Assembly: GCF_030163755.1 (NCBI RefSeq)
Contig: NZ_JASJOE010000029.1
Location: 1 to 43,982, forward strand
Length of the DNA: 43,982 bases
Direction of reading: 5' to 3'
From: Roseicyclus amphidinii
GTDB lineage: Bacteria > Pseudomonadota > Alphaproteobacteria > Rhodobacterales > Rhodobacteraceae
The position numbers and the translations under genes were made by a program. Shown one piece after another: positions 1-7,949 of this stretch (position 1 is the first letter of the stretch; the number at the start of each line of letters is the position of its first letter). The notes under the pieces were generated by a model. That model searched no databases and had not been told where the DNA came from. It saw only the letters and a list, made by a program, of their open reading frames with translations.

Positions 1-2
1 TG

Positions 3-917
3 CCCGCCCTACGGGACCGCGGCGCGGGCGGCGGCGGGGGGGAACAACCCTCCCTGGCGCCGCTGCTGCCGGTGGCGGCCCTCGTGGCGGCTTCGGCCGC
101 GCTCGGCCCGGTGTGCCGCTACGAATCCGGGCTGTCCTGCATCGACGTGGCCCGGACCGGGGGCGCGGTGCATCTCTATTCCGACGGGGTCCGGCAGGCC
201 GCCGAAGAGGTCGCGCGCGGCGGCGATGACGGGGACCGGCAACGGGGCCTGATCCTGCCCTACACCGAATGGATCTGGGCCCGGATGCAGGCCGATCTCG
301 GCCCCGCGCCCGCGGTGCTGTTCATCGGGGGCGGCGGCTACACGCTGCCCACGCGGCTTCTGACCGCGCGCCCCGAGGCCGCCGCGCTGGCGGTCGAGAT
401 CGACCCGCTGATCACCGAGGTGGTCGAGCGCCACCTGCCCTGGGCGGCCGCGACGATCGCGCAGGCGGGCCATGCGGCCGCCCCCGGCACGCCGCCCCGG
501 CCGGGCGGTCTGGGCATCCACCACGCGGATGGCCGGGTCTATCTGAACGAGGCGGGCGCGCGCTTCGATGCGGCGGTGCTGGATGCCTTCTCCTCGGCCT
601 CGGTGCCTGCGCACCTGGTGACGCTGGAAAGCTTCGCGCAGGTCCGACGGATCGTGGACGGCCCGGTCTACGTGAACCTGATCGACCGCCCGGACGGCCC
701 GCTGGCGCGGGGCACCCATGCGATCCTGACCGAGCTCTATCCGCATGTCCGCGCGGTGCAGGGGCCGCTGAACGCGGGCGGCACGGGCAATATCGTGATC
801 GCGGCCTCGCCGCGCGCGCTGGAGCCGCTGGCCGATTTGCCGCGCGGCTTCGCCGAGACCCGGATCACGCCCGCACGCCCCTTCACCGACGACCGCGGCT
901 GGGCCGGGTATCGCTGA
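3..917 (+). CDS. Spermidine synthase-like protein, C-terminal part (5' end outside window)
   Basis: The frame is open from base 3 to the TGA at 915-917, so the gene enters from the left edge and its start is not visible. A hydrophobic stretch (LAPLLPVAALVAASAALG) precedes a Rossmann-like methyltransferase-type fold: the glycine motif FIGGGGYTLP, an acidic ligand segment AVEIDPLITEVV, then HHADGRVYL and DAAVLDAFSSASVPAHL. This order is typical of the polyamine aminopropyltransferase family. The membrane segment in front suggests the fused MFS/spermidine-synthase type that is common in Proteobacteria, whose substrate is mostly unknown. It is convergent with frcA, with 19 bases between them. True polyamine synthesis is not established, because the usual substrate-binding signature is not clear. 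Confidence 0.75.
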   Translation, partial: PALRDRGAGGGGGEQPSLAPLLPVAALVAASAALGPVCRYESGLSCIDVARTGGAVHLYSDGVRQAAEEVARGGDDGDRQRGLILPYTEWIWARMQADLGPAPAVLFIGGGGYTLPTRLLTARPEAAALAVEIDPLITEVVERHLPWAAATIAQAGHAAAPGTPPRPGGLGIHHADGRVYLNEAGARFDAAVLDAFSSASVPAHLVTLESFAQVRRIVDGPVYVNLIDRPDGPLARGTHAILTELYPHVRAVQGPLNAGGTGNIVIAASPRALEPLADLPRGFAETRITPARPFTDDRGWAGYR

Positions 918-936
918 GCGCGCCGCCGCCGGGCGG

Positions 937-1710
937 TCAGGCCGCGAGCTGCTCGGGCGTCATCGCGCCGGTCATCAGCGCCACCGCGTCGGACATGGTG
1001 ATCGACTTGGGGTCCACCACGCAAAGCCGACGCCCGAGGCGGTGAATGTGGATGCGGTCGGCCACCTCGAAGACATGGGGCATGTTGTGGCTGATCAGCA
1101 CGACCGGCGTCCCGCGGGCGCGCACGTCCTGGATCAGGTCCAGCACCTTGCGGCTTTCCTTGACGCCAAGCGCCGCCGTCGGCTCGTCGAGGATGATGAC
1201 CTTCGACCCGAACGCCGCCGCACGGGCCACGGCGACGCCCTGGCGCTGGCCGCCCGAGAGCGTCTCGACCGCCTGGTTGATGTTCTGGATCGTCATCAGG
1301 CCCAGTTCCGACAGCTTCTGGCGGGCGAATTCCTCCATCGCCTTCTGGTCGAGCATGCCGAACCACTTGCCCATGATCCCCGGTTTGCGCAGCTCGCGCC
1401 CGCAGAACATGTTGTCGGTGATCGAGAGCGCCGGGCTGAGGGCGAGCGTCTGGTAAACGCATTCGATCCCCGCCTCGCGGGCCTGCAGGGGCGAGGCATA
1501 GCTGACCTCGCGCCCTTCCAGCGTGATGGTGCCCTCGTCGGGGACGGTCGCACCCGAGATCGCCTTGATGAGCGAGGATTTGCCCGCCCCGTTGTCGCCG
1601 ATCACGGCCAGGATCTCGCCCGGCATCAGGTCGAAATCGGCATTGTCCAGCGCCGTGACGCGGCCGTAGCGCTTGACGAGGCCACGGGCCTTGAGAAGGG
1701 GCTCAGTCAT
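937..1710 (-). CDS. frcA: Sugar ABC transporter ATP-binding protein, FrcA-like
   Basis: This 257-residue protein is a single ABC domain. Walker A (GDNGAGKSS) lies at residues 38-46, the signature LSGGQRQ at 151-157 and Walker B with the catalytic Glu (VIILDEPTAA) at about 171-180. It should power uptake of a monosaccharide through the adjacent permease. RbsA/XylG-type ATPases carry two fused domains of about 500 residues; the single-domain form with this gene order matches the FrcBCA fructose/ribose/mannose importer of rhizobia. Its ATG at 1710 overlaps the permease stop by four bases (ATGA), so translation is probably coupled. The substrate is inferred from family and context only. No sugar kinase follows; the next gene is convergent. 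Confidence 0.85.
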   Translation of the reverse strand: MTEPLLKARGLVKRYGRVTALDNADFDLMPGEILAVIGDNGAGKSSLIKAISGATVPDEGTITLEGREVSYASPLQAREAGIECVYQTLALSPALSITDNMFCGRELRKPGIMGKWFGMLDQKAMEEFARQKLSELGLMTIQNINQAVETLSGGQRQGVAVARAAAFGSKVIILDEPTAALGVKESRKVLDLIQDVRARGTPVVLISHNMPHVFEVADRIHIHRLGRRLCVVDPKSITMSDAVALMTGAMTPEQLAA

Positions 1711-2783
1711 GCCGACACCTTTCTGATCCATTGGTCGATGGCGACCGCGATGATGATGAGCCAGCCGATGGCGAAGACCTGCCAGAGCACGTCCACCCCC
1801 GCGAGCCGCAGGCCCGACTGGAAGACCCCCACGATCAGCGCCCCGAACAGCGCCCCCATGATCGAGCCGCGCCCGCCGAAGAGCGAGATGCCCCCGATCA
1901 CCACGGCGGTGATGCTTTCCAGGTTGCCCTCGTAGAAGCTTTGCGGCGAGATCGAGCCGACCCGCCCGATCGAGGCCCAAGCCGCCAGCGCGCAGATGAA
2001 GCCTGCCAGCATGTAGACCTGTCTCAGCGTGCGGTCGGTGCGGATGCCGGCCAGTTCCGCCGCCTCCTTGTCGTCGCCGATCATGTAGACATGGCGGCCC
2101 CATGCGGTCTTGTTCAGGACATACCACAGCGCGATGAAGATCACGATCATCAGGACCGTGCCATAGGTCAGCCGGGCCGAGCCTATGGCGATGCTCTGGC
2201 CGAAGAATTTCAGAAGCGGCGCCATCTCGTCGATGTCCGAACCGCGGATGGATTGCGCGCCGGACAGGTAGAGGTTCAGCGCGAAGAACACGTTCCACGT
2301 GCCCAGCGTGGCGATGAAGGGCGGCAGCTTGACCCGGGTGACGAGCCAGCCGTTCAGGTAGCCCGCGCCGATGCCGCAGGCGAAACCGATCACGAGGGCG
2401 ACGGGGGCGGGAACGCCCAGCTCGACCGAGAGTTTGCCCGAGATCACGCTGATCAGCACCATGATCGCGGCGACCGACAGGTCGATGCCCGCGGTCAGGA
2501 TGATGAGCGTCTGCGCCGCGGCAAGGATGCCGATGATCGAGACCTGCTGCATGATGAGCGACAGGTTGAAGGGCGAGAAGAAGCGTTCGCCCGCGATGAC
2601 GCCGAAGACGGCGATGGAGGCGACAAGTACGATGACGGGCACGAAGGTCGGGTTGGCGTGCAGCACGTGCTGGATCGTGCCCAGCATGCCGCGCGGCGCG
2701 TGCTCGAACTCTGCCACGGCAGCGGTGCTGTCCTTCAGACGGGCCTCGTAATCCTGGCCACCGGGGGTTGGGCTGTCAGACAT
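1707..2783 (-). CDS. frcC: Sugar ABC transporter permease, FrcC-like
   Basis: This 358-residue inner-membrane permease belongs to the BPD_transp_2 (RbsC/AraH/FrcC) family. A soluble N-terminus of about 50 residues is followed by many hydrophobic helices. The family motif EAAELAGIRTDRTLRQVYMLAG lies in the cytoplasmic coupling loop, and GGISLFGGRGSIMGALFGAL follows. It forms the channel for the sugar delivered by the binding protein and is driven by FrcA. The ATG at 2783 is preferred because GGAGAG stands a few bases upstream; a longer frame starting TTG at 2801 exists but lacks such a site. The gene follows the binding-protein gene after 157 bases that hold a strong hairpin. Confidence 0.88.
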   Translation of the reverse strand: MSDSPTPGGQDYEARLKDSTAAVAEFEHAPRGMLGTIQHVLHANPTFVPVIVLVASIAVFGVIAGERFFSPFNLSLIMQQVSIIGILAAAQTLIILTAGIDLSVAAIMVLISVISGKLSVELGVPAPVALVIGFACGIGAGYLNGWLVTRVKLPPFIATLGTWNVFFALNLYLSGAQSIRGSDIDEMAPLLKFFGQSIAIGSARLTYGTVLMIVIFIALWYVLNKTAWGRHVYMIGDDKEAAELAGIRTDRTLRQVYMLAGFICALAAWASIGRVGSISPQSFYEGNLESITAVVIGGISLFGGRGSIMGALFGALIVGVFQSGLRLAGVDVLWQVFAIGWLIIIAVAIDQWIRKVSA

Positions 2784-2878
2784 GACGTGCTCTCCGGGCA
2801 AAAGGGTGCCATGGCGCAGCCCCGGAGGGCAATGCCGATCACCGCGATGGGAATGGAAAAGGGGTTTTGGGGGGCAGT

Positions 2879-2913
2879 GGCGGCATGCAGCGCGGGGTGC
2901 GCCGCATGCCGCC
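2879..2913 (-). terminator. Intercistronic hairpin between frcB and frcC
   Basis: A ten-base perfect inverted repeat (2879-2888 with 2904-2913, GGCGGCATGC and its complement) continues after one mismatch into four more pairs (2890-2893 with 2899-2902) around a five-base loop. On the transcribed strand it is followed only by a loose T-containing stretch. It is best read as a leaky attenuator or 3'-end stabiliser that leaves more binding-protein mRNA than permease mRNA, a common arrangement in ABC operons. The role is inferred. Confidence 0.65.
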
Positions 2914-2940
2914 TTGCATCAGCAGACGATCAGCGGGGGA

Positions 2941-3972
2941 TCAGCCCCAGCACAGCTCCAGCGCCTCTTCCGAGGTGATCGACTCGATCCCGTCGACCGG
3001 CTGGTCGGTGACCAGCATCACGCCGGTGTTGTAGAACTCCAGACCGTCGGAGTTGGACGGCATGGTTCCGTCTGCGGCATGGGCGATGATCGCCTCGATC
3101 CCCAGCGACGCCATGCGCAGCGGGAACTGCATCGAGGTCGCGCCGATCACGCCGGCCGCCACGTCACGCACGCCGGGGCAACCGCCGTCGACCGACACGA
3201 TCAGCGCCTGGTCGACAAGGCCGAAGGCGTTGAGCGCCTCGTAGGCGCCTGCGGCGGCGGGCTCGTTGATCGTGTAGACGACATTGATGCCCGAGTTGAT
3301 CTGGAGAAGGTTCTCCATCGCGGTCCGGCCGCCTTCGGCGTTGCCGTTGGTCACGTCGCTGCCGACGATGCGCGGATCATCCTCGTCGCCGATGTCGGTG
3401 GGGTCGTTCACCTCGATGCCGAAGCCGGTCAGGAAGCCCTGGTTGCGCAGGTAATCGACCGAGATTTCCGAGGCGTTCAGATCCAGCGTGGCGATCAGCG
3501 CGTCATCGGCGGCATCGCCCAGCGTCGCGGCGGCCCATGCGCCGATCAGGCGGCCGGCCTCGAAGTTGTCGGTGGCAAAGGTCGCGTCTGCGGTGTCGGC
3601 GGGCTCGAACGGCGTGTCGAGCGCGATCACCAGAAGGCCCGCGTCGCGCGCCTGGGTGATGACCGGTTCGAGCGCGCGGCTGTCCGACGGCGTGATCAGG
3701 ATGCCCGAGGCACCGGCAGCGATGCAGGTCTCGACCGCGGCGACCTGGCTTTCGACGTCACCGTCGATGGCGCCGGCATAGGTCTGCAGGGTGATGCCCG
3801 CGGCCTCGGCGGCTTCGGTCGCGCCTTCGCGCATCTTGACGAAAAACGGGTTGGTGTCGGTCTTCGTGATCAGGCACGCGGTCACGCCGGCGAGGGCGTC
3901 GGCCTGCGCCATGCCGGTGAATGCAACGGCGGCAGCGCCGCCCAGCATGAGCGTCTTGAGGGTCTTGGTCAT
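2941..3972 (-). CDS. frcB: Sugar ABC transporter periplasmic binding protein, FrcB-like
   Basis: This 343-residue protein begins with a Sec signal peptide ([20 protein letters not shown], cleavage probably after AQA near residue 25). The mature part is a Peripla_BP_4 sugar-binding fold: it opens [20 protein letters not shown] and has the hinge-region segments IALDTPFEP and [17 protein letters not shown]. It captures a monosaccharide in the periplasm for FrcC/FrcA. It is first in the frc operon. Its start has an excellent ribosome site (GGGAGG, then AAACC, then ATG), fitting high expression. It reads divergently from the ROK regulator across an AT-rich palindromic control region. Fructose/ribose specificity is inferred from gene order. 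Confidence 0.85.
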   Translation of the reverse strand: MTKTLKTLMLGGAAAVAFTGMAQADALAGVTACLITKTDTNPFFVKMREGATEAAEAAGITLQTYAGAIDGDVESQVAAVETCIAAGASGILITPSDSRALEPVITQARDAGLLVIALDTPFEPADTADATFATDNFEAGRLIGAWAAATLGDAADDALIATLDLNASEISVDYLRNQGFLTGFGIEVNDPTDIGDEDDPRIVGSDVTNGNAEGGRTAMENLLQINSGINVVYTINEPAAAGAYEALNAFGLVDQALIVSVDGGCPGVRDVAAGVIGATSMQFPLRMASLGIEAIIAHAADGTMPSNSDGLEFYNTGVMLVTDQPVDGIESITSEEALELCWG

Positions 3973-4022
3973 GGTTTCCTCCCAGAAATACGGTCAGGCG
4001 ACGAAAGCGCCCTCGCCCCGAA

Positions 4023-4052
4023 ATCATGCGCCTCTCGCCATGGCGCTGTCAA
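4023..4052 (-). promoter_or_regulatory. Candidate frcBCA promoter
   Basis: On the minus strand, TTGACA (4047-4052) stands 18 bases before CATGAT (4023-4028, four of six matches to TATAAT). The -35 box is the outer arm of the palindrome at 4047-4083, so a bound repressor would cover it. No start site has been mapped. Confidence 0.55.
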
Positions 4053-4083
4053 TAAATAAATCACTCTTATTTATTAATTGACA
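4047..4083. promoter_or_regulatory. AT-rich palindromic operator between frcB and the ROK regulator
   Basis: Perfect nine-base inner arms (AATAAATAA at 4051-4059, TTATTTATT at 4067-4075) are flanked by outer arms TGTCAAT (4047-4053) and ATTGACA (4077-4083). The two outer arms each supply a TTGACA-like -35 box, one per direction. In DNA this GC-rich the run of A and T stands out. ROK repressors of the NagC/Mlc kind bind AT-rich palindromes, so this is the likely operator of the divergent regulator (inference from position and symmetry). Confidence 0.7.
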
Positions 4084-4105
4084 GGAAGGTCTGTTCGGGG
4101 ATGAT
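4078..4105 (+). promoter_or_regulatory. Candidate promoter of the ROK regulator
   Basis: TTGACA (4078-4083) is followed after 16 bases by GATGAT (4100-4105). The -10 match is only four of six and the spacing is short, so this is weaker than the opposing frc promoter. It would make the two promoters back-to-back and controlled from one palindrome. Confidence 0.35.
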
Positions 4106-4125
4106 GTCCGGCGGGGAGGACCGAC

Positions 4126-5328
4126 ATGAAGGACGGCTCAGACAGCTTGCGCACCGGGGGGCAGTCCGATGCGCTCGGCACGAACCAATCGGGCATGCGG
4201 GCGCAGAACGAACGCCTTGTGCTCACGCTGATCCGACGCCATGGCGCGCTGTCGAAATCCGAGATCGCCCGCCTGACCGGCCTGTCGGTGCAGACCGTGT
4301 CGGTGATCATGCGCGCGCTCGAGGACGAGCGCCTGATCCTGCGCGGCGAACCGCAGAGGGGGCGCGTGGGGCAACCCTCGGTTCCGATGCAGCTAAACCC
4401 GCGGGGCGCGTTCTTTCACGGGCTCAAGATCGGTCGCCGCTCGGTCGAGATGGTGCTGACAGACTTCCTCGGAAAGATCCTTGCCCGTCGGGTGCGCCAG
4501 CACGACTACCCCGATTACGACGCGGTCCTCGCTTTCGCGCTGGACACCGCCGAGGCGCTGGCCGCCTCGCTCTCGGCCGAGGAACGCGGGCGCGTCGCGG
4601 GGTTGGGCATCGCCATGCCCTTCGAGATCTGGGGGTGGGCCACGATGATCGGCGTCGATCCCGAGGCCATGACGCCCTGGCGGCAACGCGACATCCAGGC
4701 CGAGCTGTCGCAGGGCTTGCACCTGCCCGTGTTCCTGCAGAACGACGCCACCGCCGCCTGCAGCGCGGAACTGGTGTTCGGCACGCAGGAGCAGCCGTCG
4801 GATTTCCTGCATGTCTATGTCGCCTTCTTCATCGGCGGCGGTGTCGTGCTGGACGGCCGCCTGTTCCAGGGGCCGACCGGCAACGCGGGCGCGATCGGCT
4901 CGATGCCGGTGCCCGACCGGTCGGGCCGGATGCGGCAGCTGATCGACCTCGCCTCGCTGGTGACCCTCGAGCGCCGGCTGAAGGCCGCGGGCGTCGATGC
5001 GTCGGACCTCTGGGCTTCGTCCGAGCGGTGGGAGCTGCCGGGCGAGATCGTCGCGGATTGGCTGGACGAGGCCGCCGAGGCCATTGCCCATGCCGTCCAC
5101 GGGGCGCTTGCCGTGCTGGATGTCTCGGCCGTCAGGATCGACGGCTGGATCCCGCCCGAGGTGCGCCGGGAGCTGACCGACCGGGTCGCGGCCTGCCTGC
5201 AGCGGCATGATCTGACCGGGCTCACCCTGCCCGAGATCCAGCAAGGCAGCATCGGGGCCGACGCCCGCGCGCTTGGCGCGGCAAGCCAGCCGCTGCTGGC
5301 GCGGTTCCTGGTGGCCTACCTGCGCTGA
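4126..5328 (+). CDS. ROK-family transcriptional regulator of the frc sugar importer
   Basis: This 400-residue protein has an N-terminal winged helix (about residues 28-85; recognition helix region SKSEIARLTGLSVQTVSVIM) followed by a ROK sugar-binding domain with LQNDATAAC and a GGGVVLDG segment. It should repress or activate the divergent frcBCA genes in response to a sugar or sugar phosphate. The zinc-binding CxCGxxGC motif found in NagC, Mlc and bacterial ROK kinases is absent: the segment after GNAGAIGSMP runs straight into DRSGRMRQ. That is consistent with a separate FrcR-like branch. The ATG at 4126 has GGGGAGG upstream. It resembles FrcR of rhizobial frc loci in position and layout. Confidence 0.85.
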   Translation: MKDGSDSLRTGGQSDALGTNQSGMRAQNERLVLTLIRRHGALSKSEIARLTGLSVQTVSVIMRALEDERLILRGEPQRGRVGQPSVPMQLNPRGAFFHGLKIGRRSVEMVLTDFLGKILARRVRQHDYPDYDAVLAFALDTAEALAASLSAEERGRVAGLGIAMPFEIWGWATMIGVDPEAMTPWRQRDIQAELSQGLHLPVFLQNDATAACSAELVFGTQEQPSDFLHVYVAFFIGGGVVLDGRLFQGPTGNAGAIGSMPVPDRSGRMRQLIDLASLVTLERRLKAAGVDASDLWASSERWELPGEIVADWLDEAAEAIAHAVHGALAVLDVSAVRIDGWIPPEVRRELTDRVAACLQRHDLTGLTLPEIQQGSIGADARALGAASQPLLARFLVAYLR

Positions 5329-5345
5329 GCGGGCGGCGGGCGCGG

Positions 5346-7949
5346 TCAGTTCACCGTGGCCCGGATCGTGATCGTGGCGGTGTTGTTGGGCTCCGTCCCG
5401 ATGATGCCGTTTTCCACGCGAACAACCGGGGCGCTCGTGACGAAGGCAAACCCCGCTGCGCTTTCGTCCCAGCCCGCGCGCGTGGCGGCGACGAGCGTCA
5501 GCTGCGGCGGCAGACTGTCGGCGAGGTCGATGGCGGTCGCCGGAACGGGGCCGTCATTCACGACGGTGACGAGATACTCGATGCAGGCTCCCGGAATGGC
5601 GGCGGGATTGACCGGTTCGCTCGGGGGCGTGGCGTTGAAATCCGCGCAGCCCGACCCGTCCTCGGAGAACACCAGCGCGGTCTTGGTCGCGGTCAGCTCG
5701 GCCATGCCCTGCAGGGTGATCACCACCTCGTCGGTGGATTGCGCGCCGAAGGCATCGGTGACGGTCAGCCGGAAGGTCAGCGTCTCGGAGGTGCCGCTGG
5801 CGGGTTGGCCGGGGGTAAAGCTGGCCTGCGCGGTGGTCGCACCGGTCAGGGTCTGGGTCGTGCCGCCGGTCTGTTCCCAGAGATAGGCGGTGATGTTGTT
5901 TTCCGCATCGGTCGATCCGGTGCCGTTCAGGGTGAACTCCAACCCCGCGAAGGCATTGGCATCCGGCCCGGCATTGGCCACGGGCGGCGTGTTGACGACG
6001 TAGCGCAAGATCACCACGCCCGATCCGCCATTGCCGCCGGTCGATTGCGTGCCGTTTTCCGCCGCGCGCCCGCCGGCGCCGCCGCCCCCCGTGCCGGGGG
6101 TGCCGCTGCCTGCAACCGCGTCATTGGTCGAGGCCCCGCCGCCACCCGCACCGCCCACATTGGGCTGCACACGATCTCCGCGAATGTCGCCACCGCCCGC
6201 GCCGCCGCCTGCGTAGAACACCGGCGTGCCGGTGATCGAGGATTGCACACCATCGCCCCCGCGTCCGGCGAGCGTCGTGGACCCGTTGAAGCCCGCCTGC
6301 CCCGCGCCACCGCCGCCGCCGCCGGACGAATCCCCGAACCTCCCGGTGCCCGCGCCCCCGGCAAAGCCCTGTCCCAAAGGCGAAGGCTGGCCCACCGTTC
6401 CCCCGTGCGAGGCCCCGCCGCCCGAGCCGCCGTTCAACGCATCGCCCACATTCAAACCGGTGGTGTTGAAGGTTCCGCCGCCGCCACCGCCCGCGGCCTC
6501 CACGCCGAAGACCGAACTGGGCTCGCCGCTTTGCCCCGAGGAAAAGCTGCTCGGCCAATTCGTGCGACTGTCGCCCGCGCCGCCCAGGCCAACCGCCACG
6601 GGATAGTCCCCAGCGGCTTGCGTCACGGTGCCTTGCCGCAAGCCCCCTGCCCCGCCACCGCCGCCCGCGATGGCCCCGCCACCGCCGCCGCCGCCCACGA
6701 TCAGGTAGTCGACCGTCCGCTCCTGATCGAGGGTGAAGGTGCCGCCCTGCTCGAAGACATGCACCCGGAAGGTCTGCTGCGTCGCCGGGTCGAGATAGTC
6801 GAACACGCTGTTGCCGCCCCCCGCAGCCGGGGGGGGTGGGTTGGAGGCCGCCAGAACCGTGACCGAGATGTCGTCGGTGGAGGTCAGGCCAAAGGCATCG
6901 GTAACGGTCAGGCGAAAGGTCAGGGTTTCCGAGCTGCCCACAGGGGCACCCGCGACAAAGCTTGCTTGCGCGGTGTTCGGGTTACTGAGCGTGACGTTTG
7001 TCCCGGTCACTTGGGTCCACGCATAGCTCTGGATATTGTTCTCGGGGTCGGTCGAGCCAAGGCCGTTCAGCGTGACCGTCGCGCCCTCGGTCACGGTCAC
7101 GTCAGGCCCCGCATTGGCCGCAGGCGGAGCATTGGCGACATAGCGCAGGATCACGACACCCGCGCGGCCGGGGTTGCGCACCACGCTCGGGCGCGTGATC
7201 GCGCTCCCGCCACCGCCCGGATTGGCGGACCCGACGCCCGGCGTGCCATCGGCCAAGTCGCTGGCGGACGAGCCGCCACCGGCATAGGTGACCGCCGTTC
7301 CGGTGATCGAACTGACCCGTCCCGGCCCGCCGTTGGTGCCGCTTCCCGGCCCCCCGGCACCGCCACCGCCGCCCCCGGCGTTGATGCTGATGTCGTTTGC
7401 GGCACCGTCGAACCCCTGCCCCGCGATGCCGGCACCACCCGACGCGCTTCCCGCGGCCACCACGTTTTGCGATGCGCCACCGCCGCTGCCGCCGGGCAGG
7501 CCCTGGTTGAAGTTGTCCGCCCGCCCGCCGCCACCGCCGCCATTGGCCACGATCCCGAAGACCGAGGAATTGCCGCCTGTTACACCCGAATTGTTGAAGG
7601 CTGGCGTCGCCGCCCCGCCCGCGCCGACCGTGACCGCGTAGCTTGCCGCCGTGCGGGCAATGGTGCCCTCCAGCATCCCGCCCGCGCCGCCGCCGCCGGT
7701 GCCAGCCCCGCCGCCGCCGCCCACGATGAGGTAGTCCACATCGCGGGCCTGGTTCAGGGTGAAACTGCCGCTGCCGTCGAAGCGATGCACACAGAAAACC
7801 TGGTTGTTCTGGGTGATCTGGGTCACGGTCCCGCCCGTGGCGATGTTGAGCGTGGCGCAATCGGTTTGCGCCATAGCCGTGCCCCCGCCCAGCGCGCCCC
7901 AGATCAGCGCGGCGGACAGGGCGATGCGCCTGAGACCGCGCGGGATCAT
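5346..7949 (-). CDS. Secreted glycine-rich / PKD-like / DUF11 surface protein
   Basis: This 867-residue protein carries a signal peptide (MIPRGLRRIALSAALIWGAL, cleavage near AMAQ, residue 28). It has two long tandem modules. Each opens with FTLxQxRxVDYLIVGGGGG, runs through about 200 residues very rich in Gly, Ala and Ser, closes with VVILRYV, and is followed by a PKD-like immunoglobulin domain (NAGPD...LNGxGSTDxENNI...TVTDAFG). Modules lie at about residues 55-367 and 395-750. The last 115 residues form a DUF11 domain with a Cys pair around AIPGAC and end in ATITIRATVN. It is probably exported and exposed at the cell surface or in the matrix. Its ATG overlaps the stop of the 1676-residue barrel gene by four bases, so the two are translationally coupled. 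Exact function unknown. Confidence 0.82.
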   Translation of the reverse strand: MIPRGLRRIALSAALIWGALGGGTAMAQTDCATLNIATGGTVTQITQNNQVFCVHRFDGSGSFTLNQARDVDYLIVGGGGGAGTGGGGAGGMLEGTIARTAASYAVTVGAGGAATPAFNNSGVTGGNSSVFGIVANGGGGGGRADNFNQGLPGGSGGGASQNVVAAGSASGGAGIAGQGFDGAANDISINAGGGGGGAGGPGSGTNGGPGRVSSITGTAVTYAGGGSSASDLADGTPGVGSANPGGGGSAITRPSVVRNPGRAGVVILRYVANAPPAANAGPDVTVTEGATVTLNGLGSTDPENNIQSYAWTQVTGTNVTLSNPNTAQASFVAGAPVGSSETLTFRLTVTDAFGLTSTDDISVTVLAASNPPPPAAGGGNSVFDYLDPATQQTFRVHVFEQGGTFTLDQERTVDYLIVGGGGGGGAIAGGGGGAGGLRQGTVTQAAGDYPVAVGLGGAGDSRTNWPSSFSSGQSGEPSSVFGVEAAGGGGGGTFNTTGLNVGDALNGGSGGGASHGGTVGQPSPLGQGFAGGAGTGRFGDSSGGGGGGAGQAGFNGSTTLAGRGGDGVQSSITGTPVFYAGGGAGGGDIRGDRVQPNVGGAGGGGASTNDAVAGSGTPGTGGGGAGGRAAENGTQSTGGNGGSGVVILRYVVNTPPVANAGPDANAFAGLEFTLNGTGSTDAENNITAYLWEQTGGTTQTLTGATTAQASFTPGQPASGTSETLTFRLTVTDAFGAQSTDEVVITLQGMAELTATKTALVFSEDGSGCADFNATPPSEPVNPAAIPGACIEYLVTVVNDGPVPATAIDLADSLPPQLTLVAATRAGWDESAAGFAFVTSAPVVRVENGIIGTEPNNTATITIRATVN

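Noticed and set aside
6011-7800. Glycine-rich GGC tracts as a CRISPR or noncoding repeat array
   Set aside because: They stay in one open frame, have no fixed repeat/spacer length and belong to a secreted protein with PKD domains.
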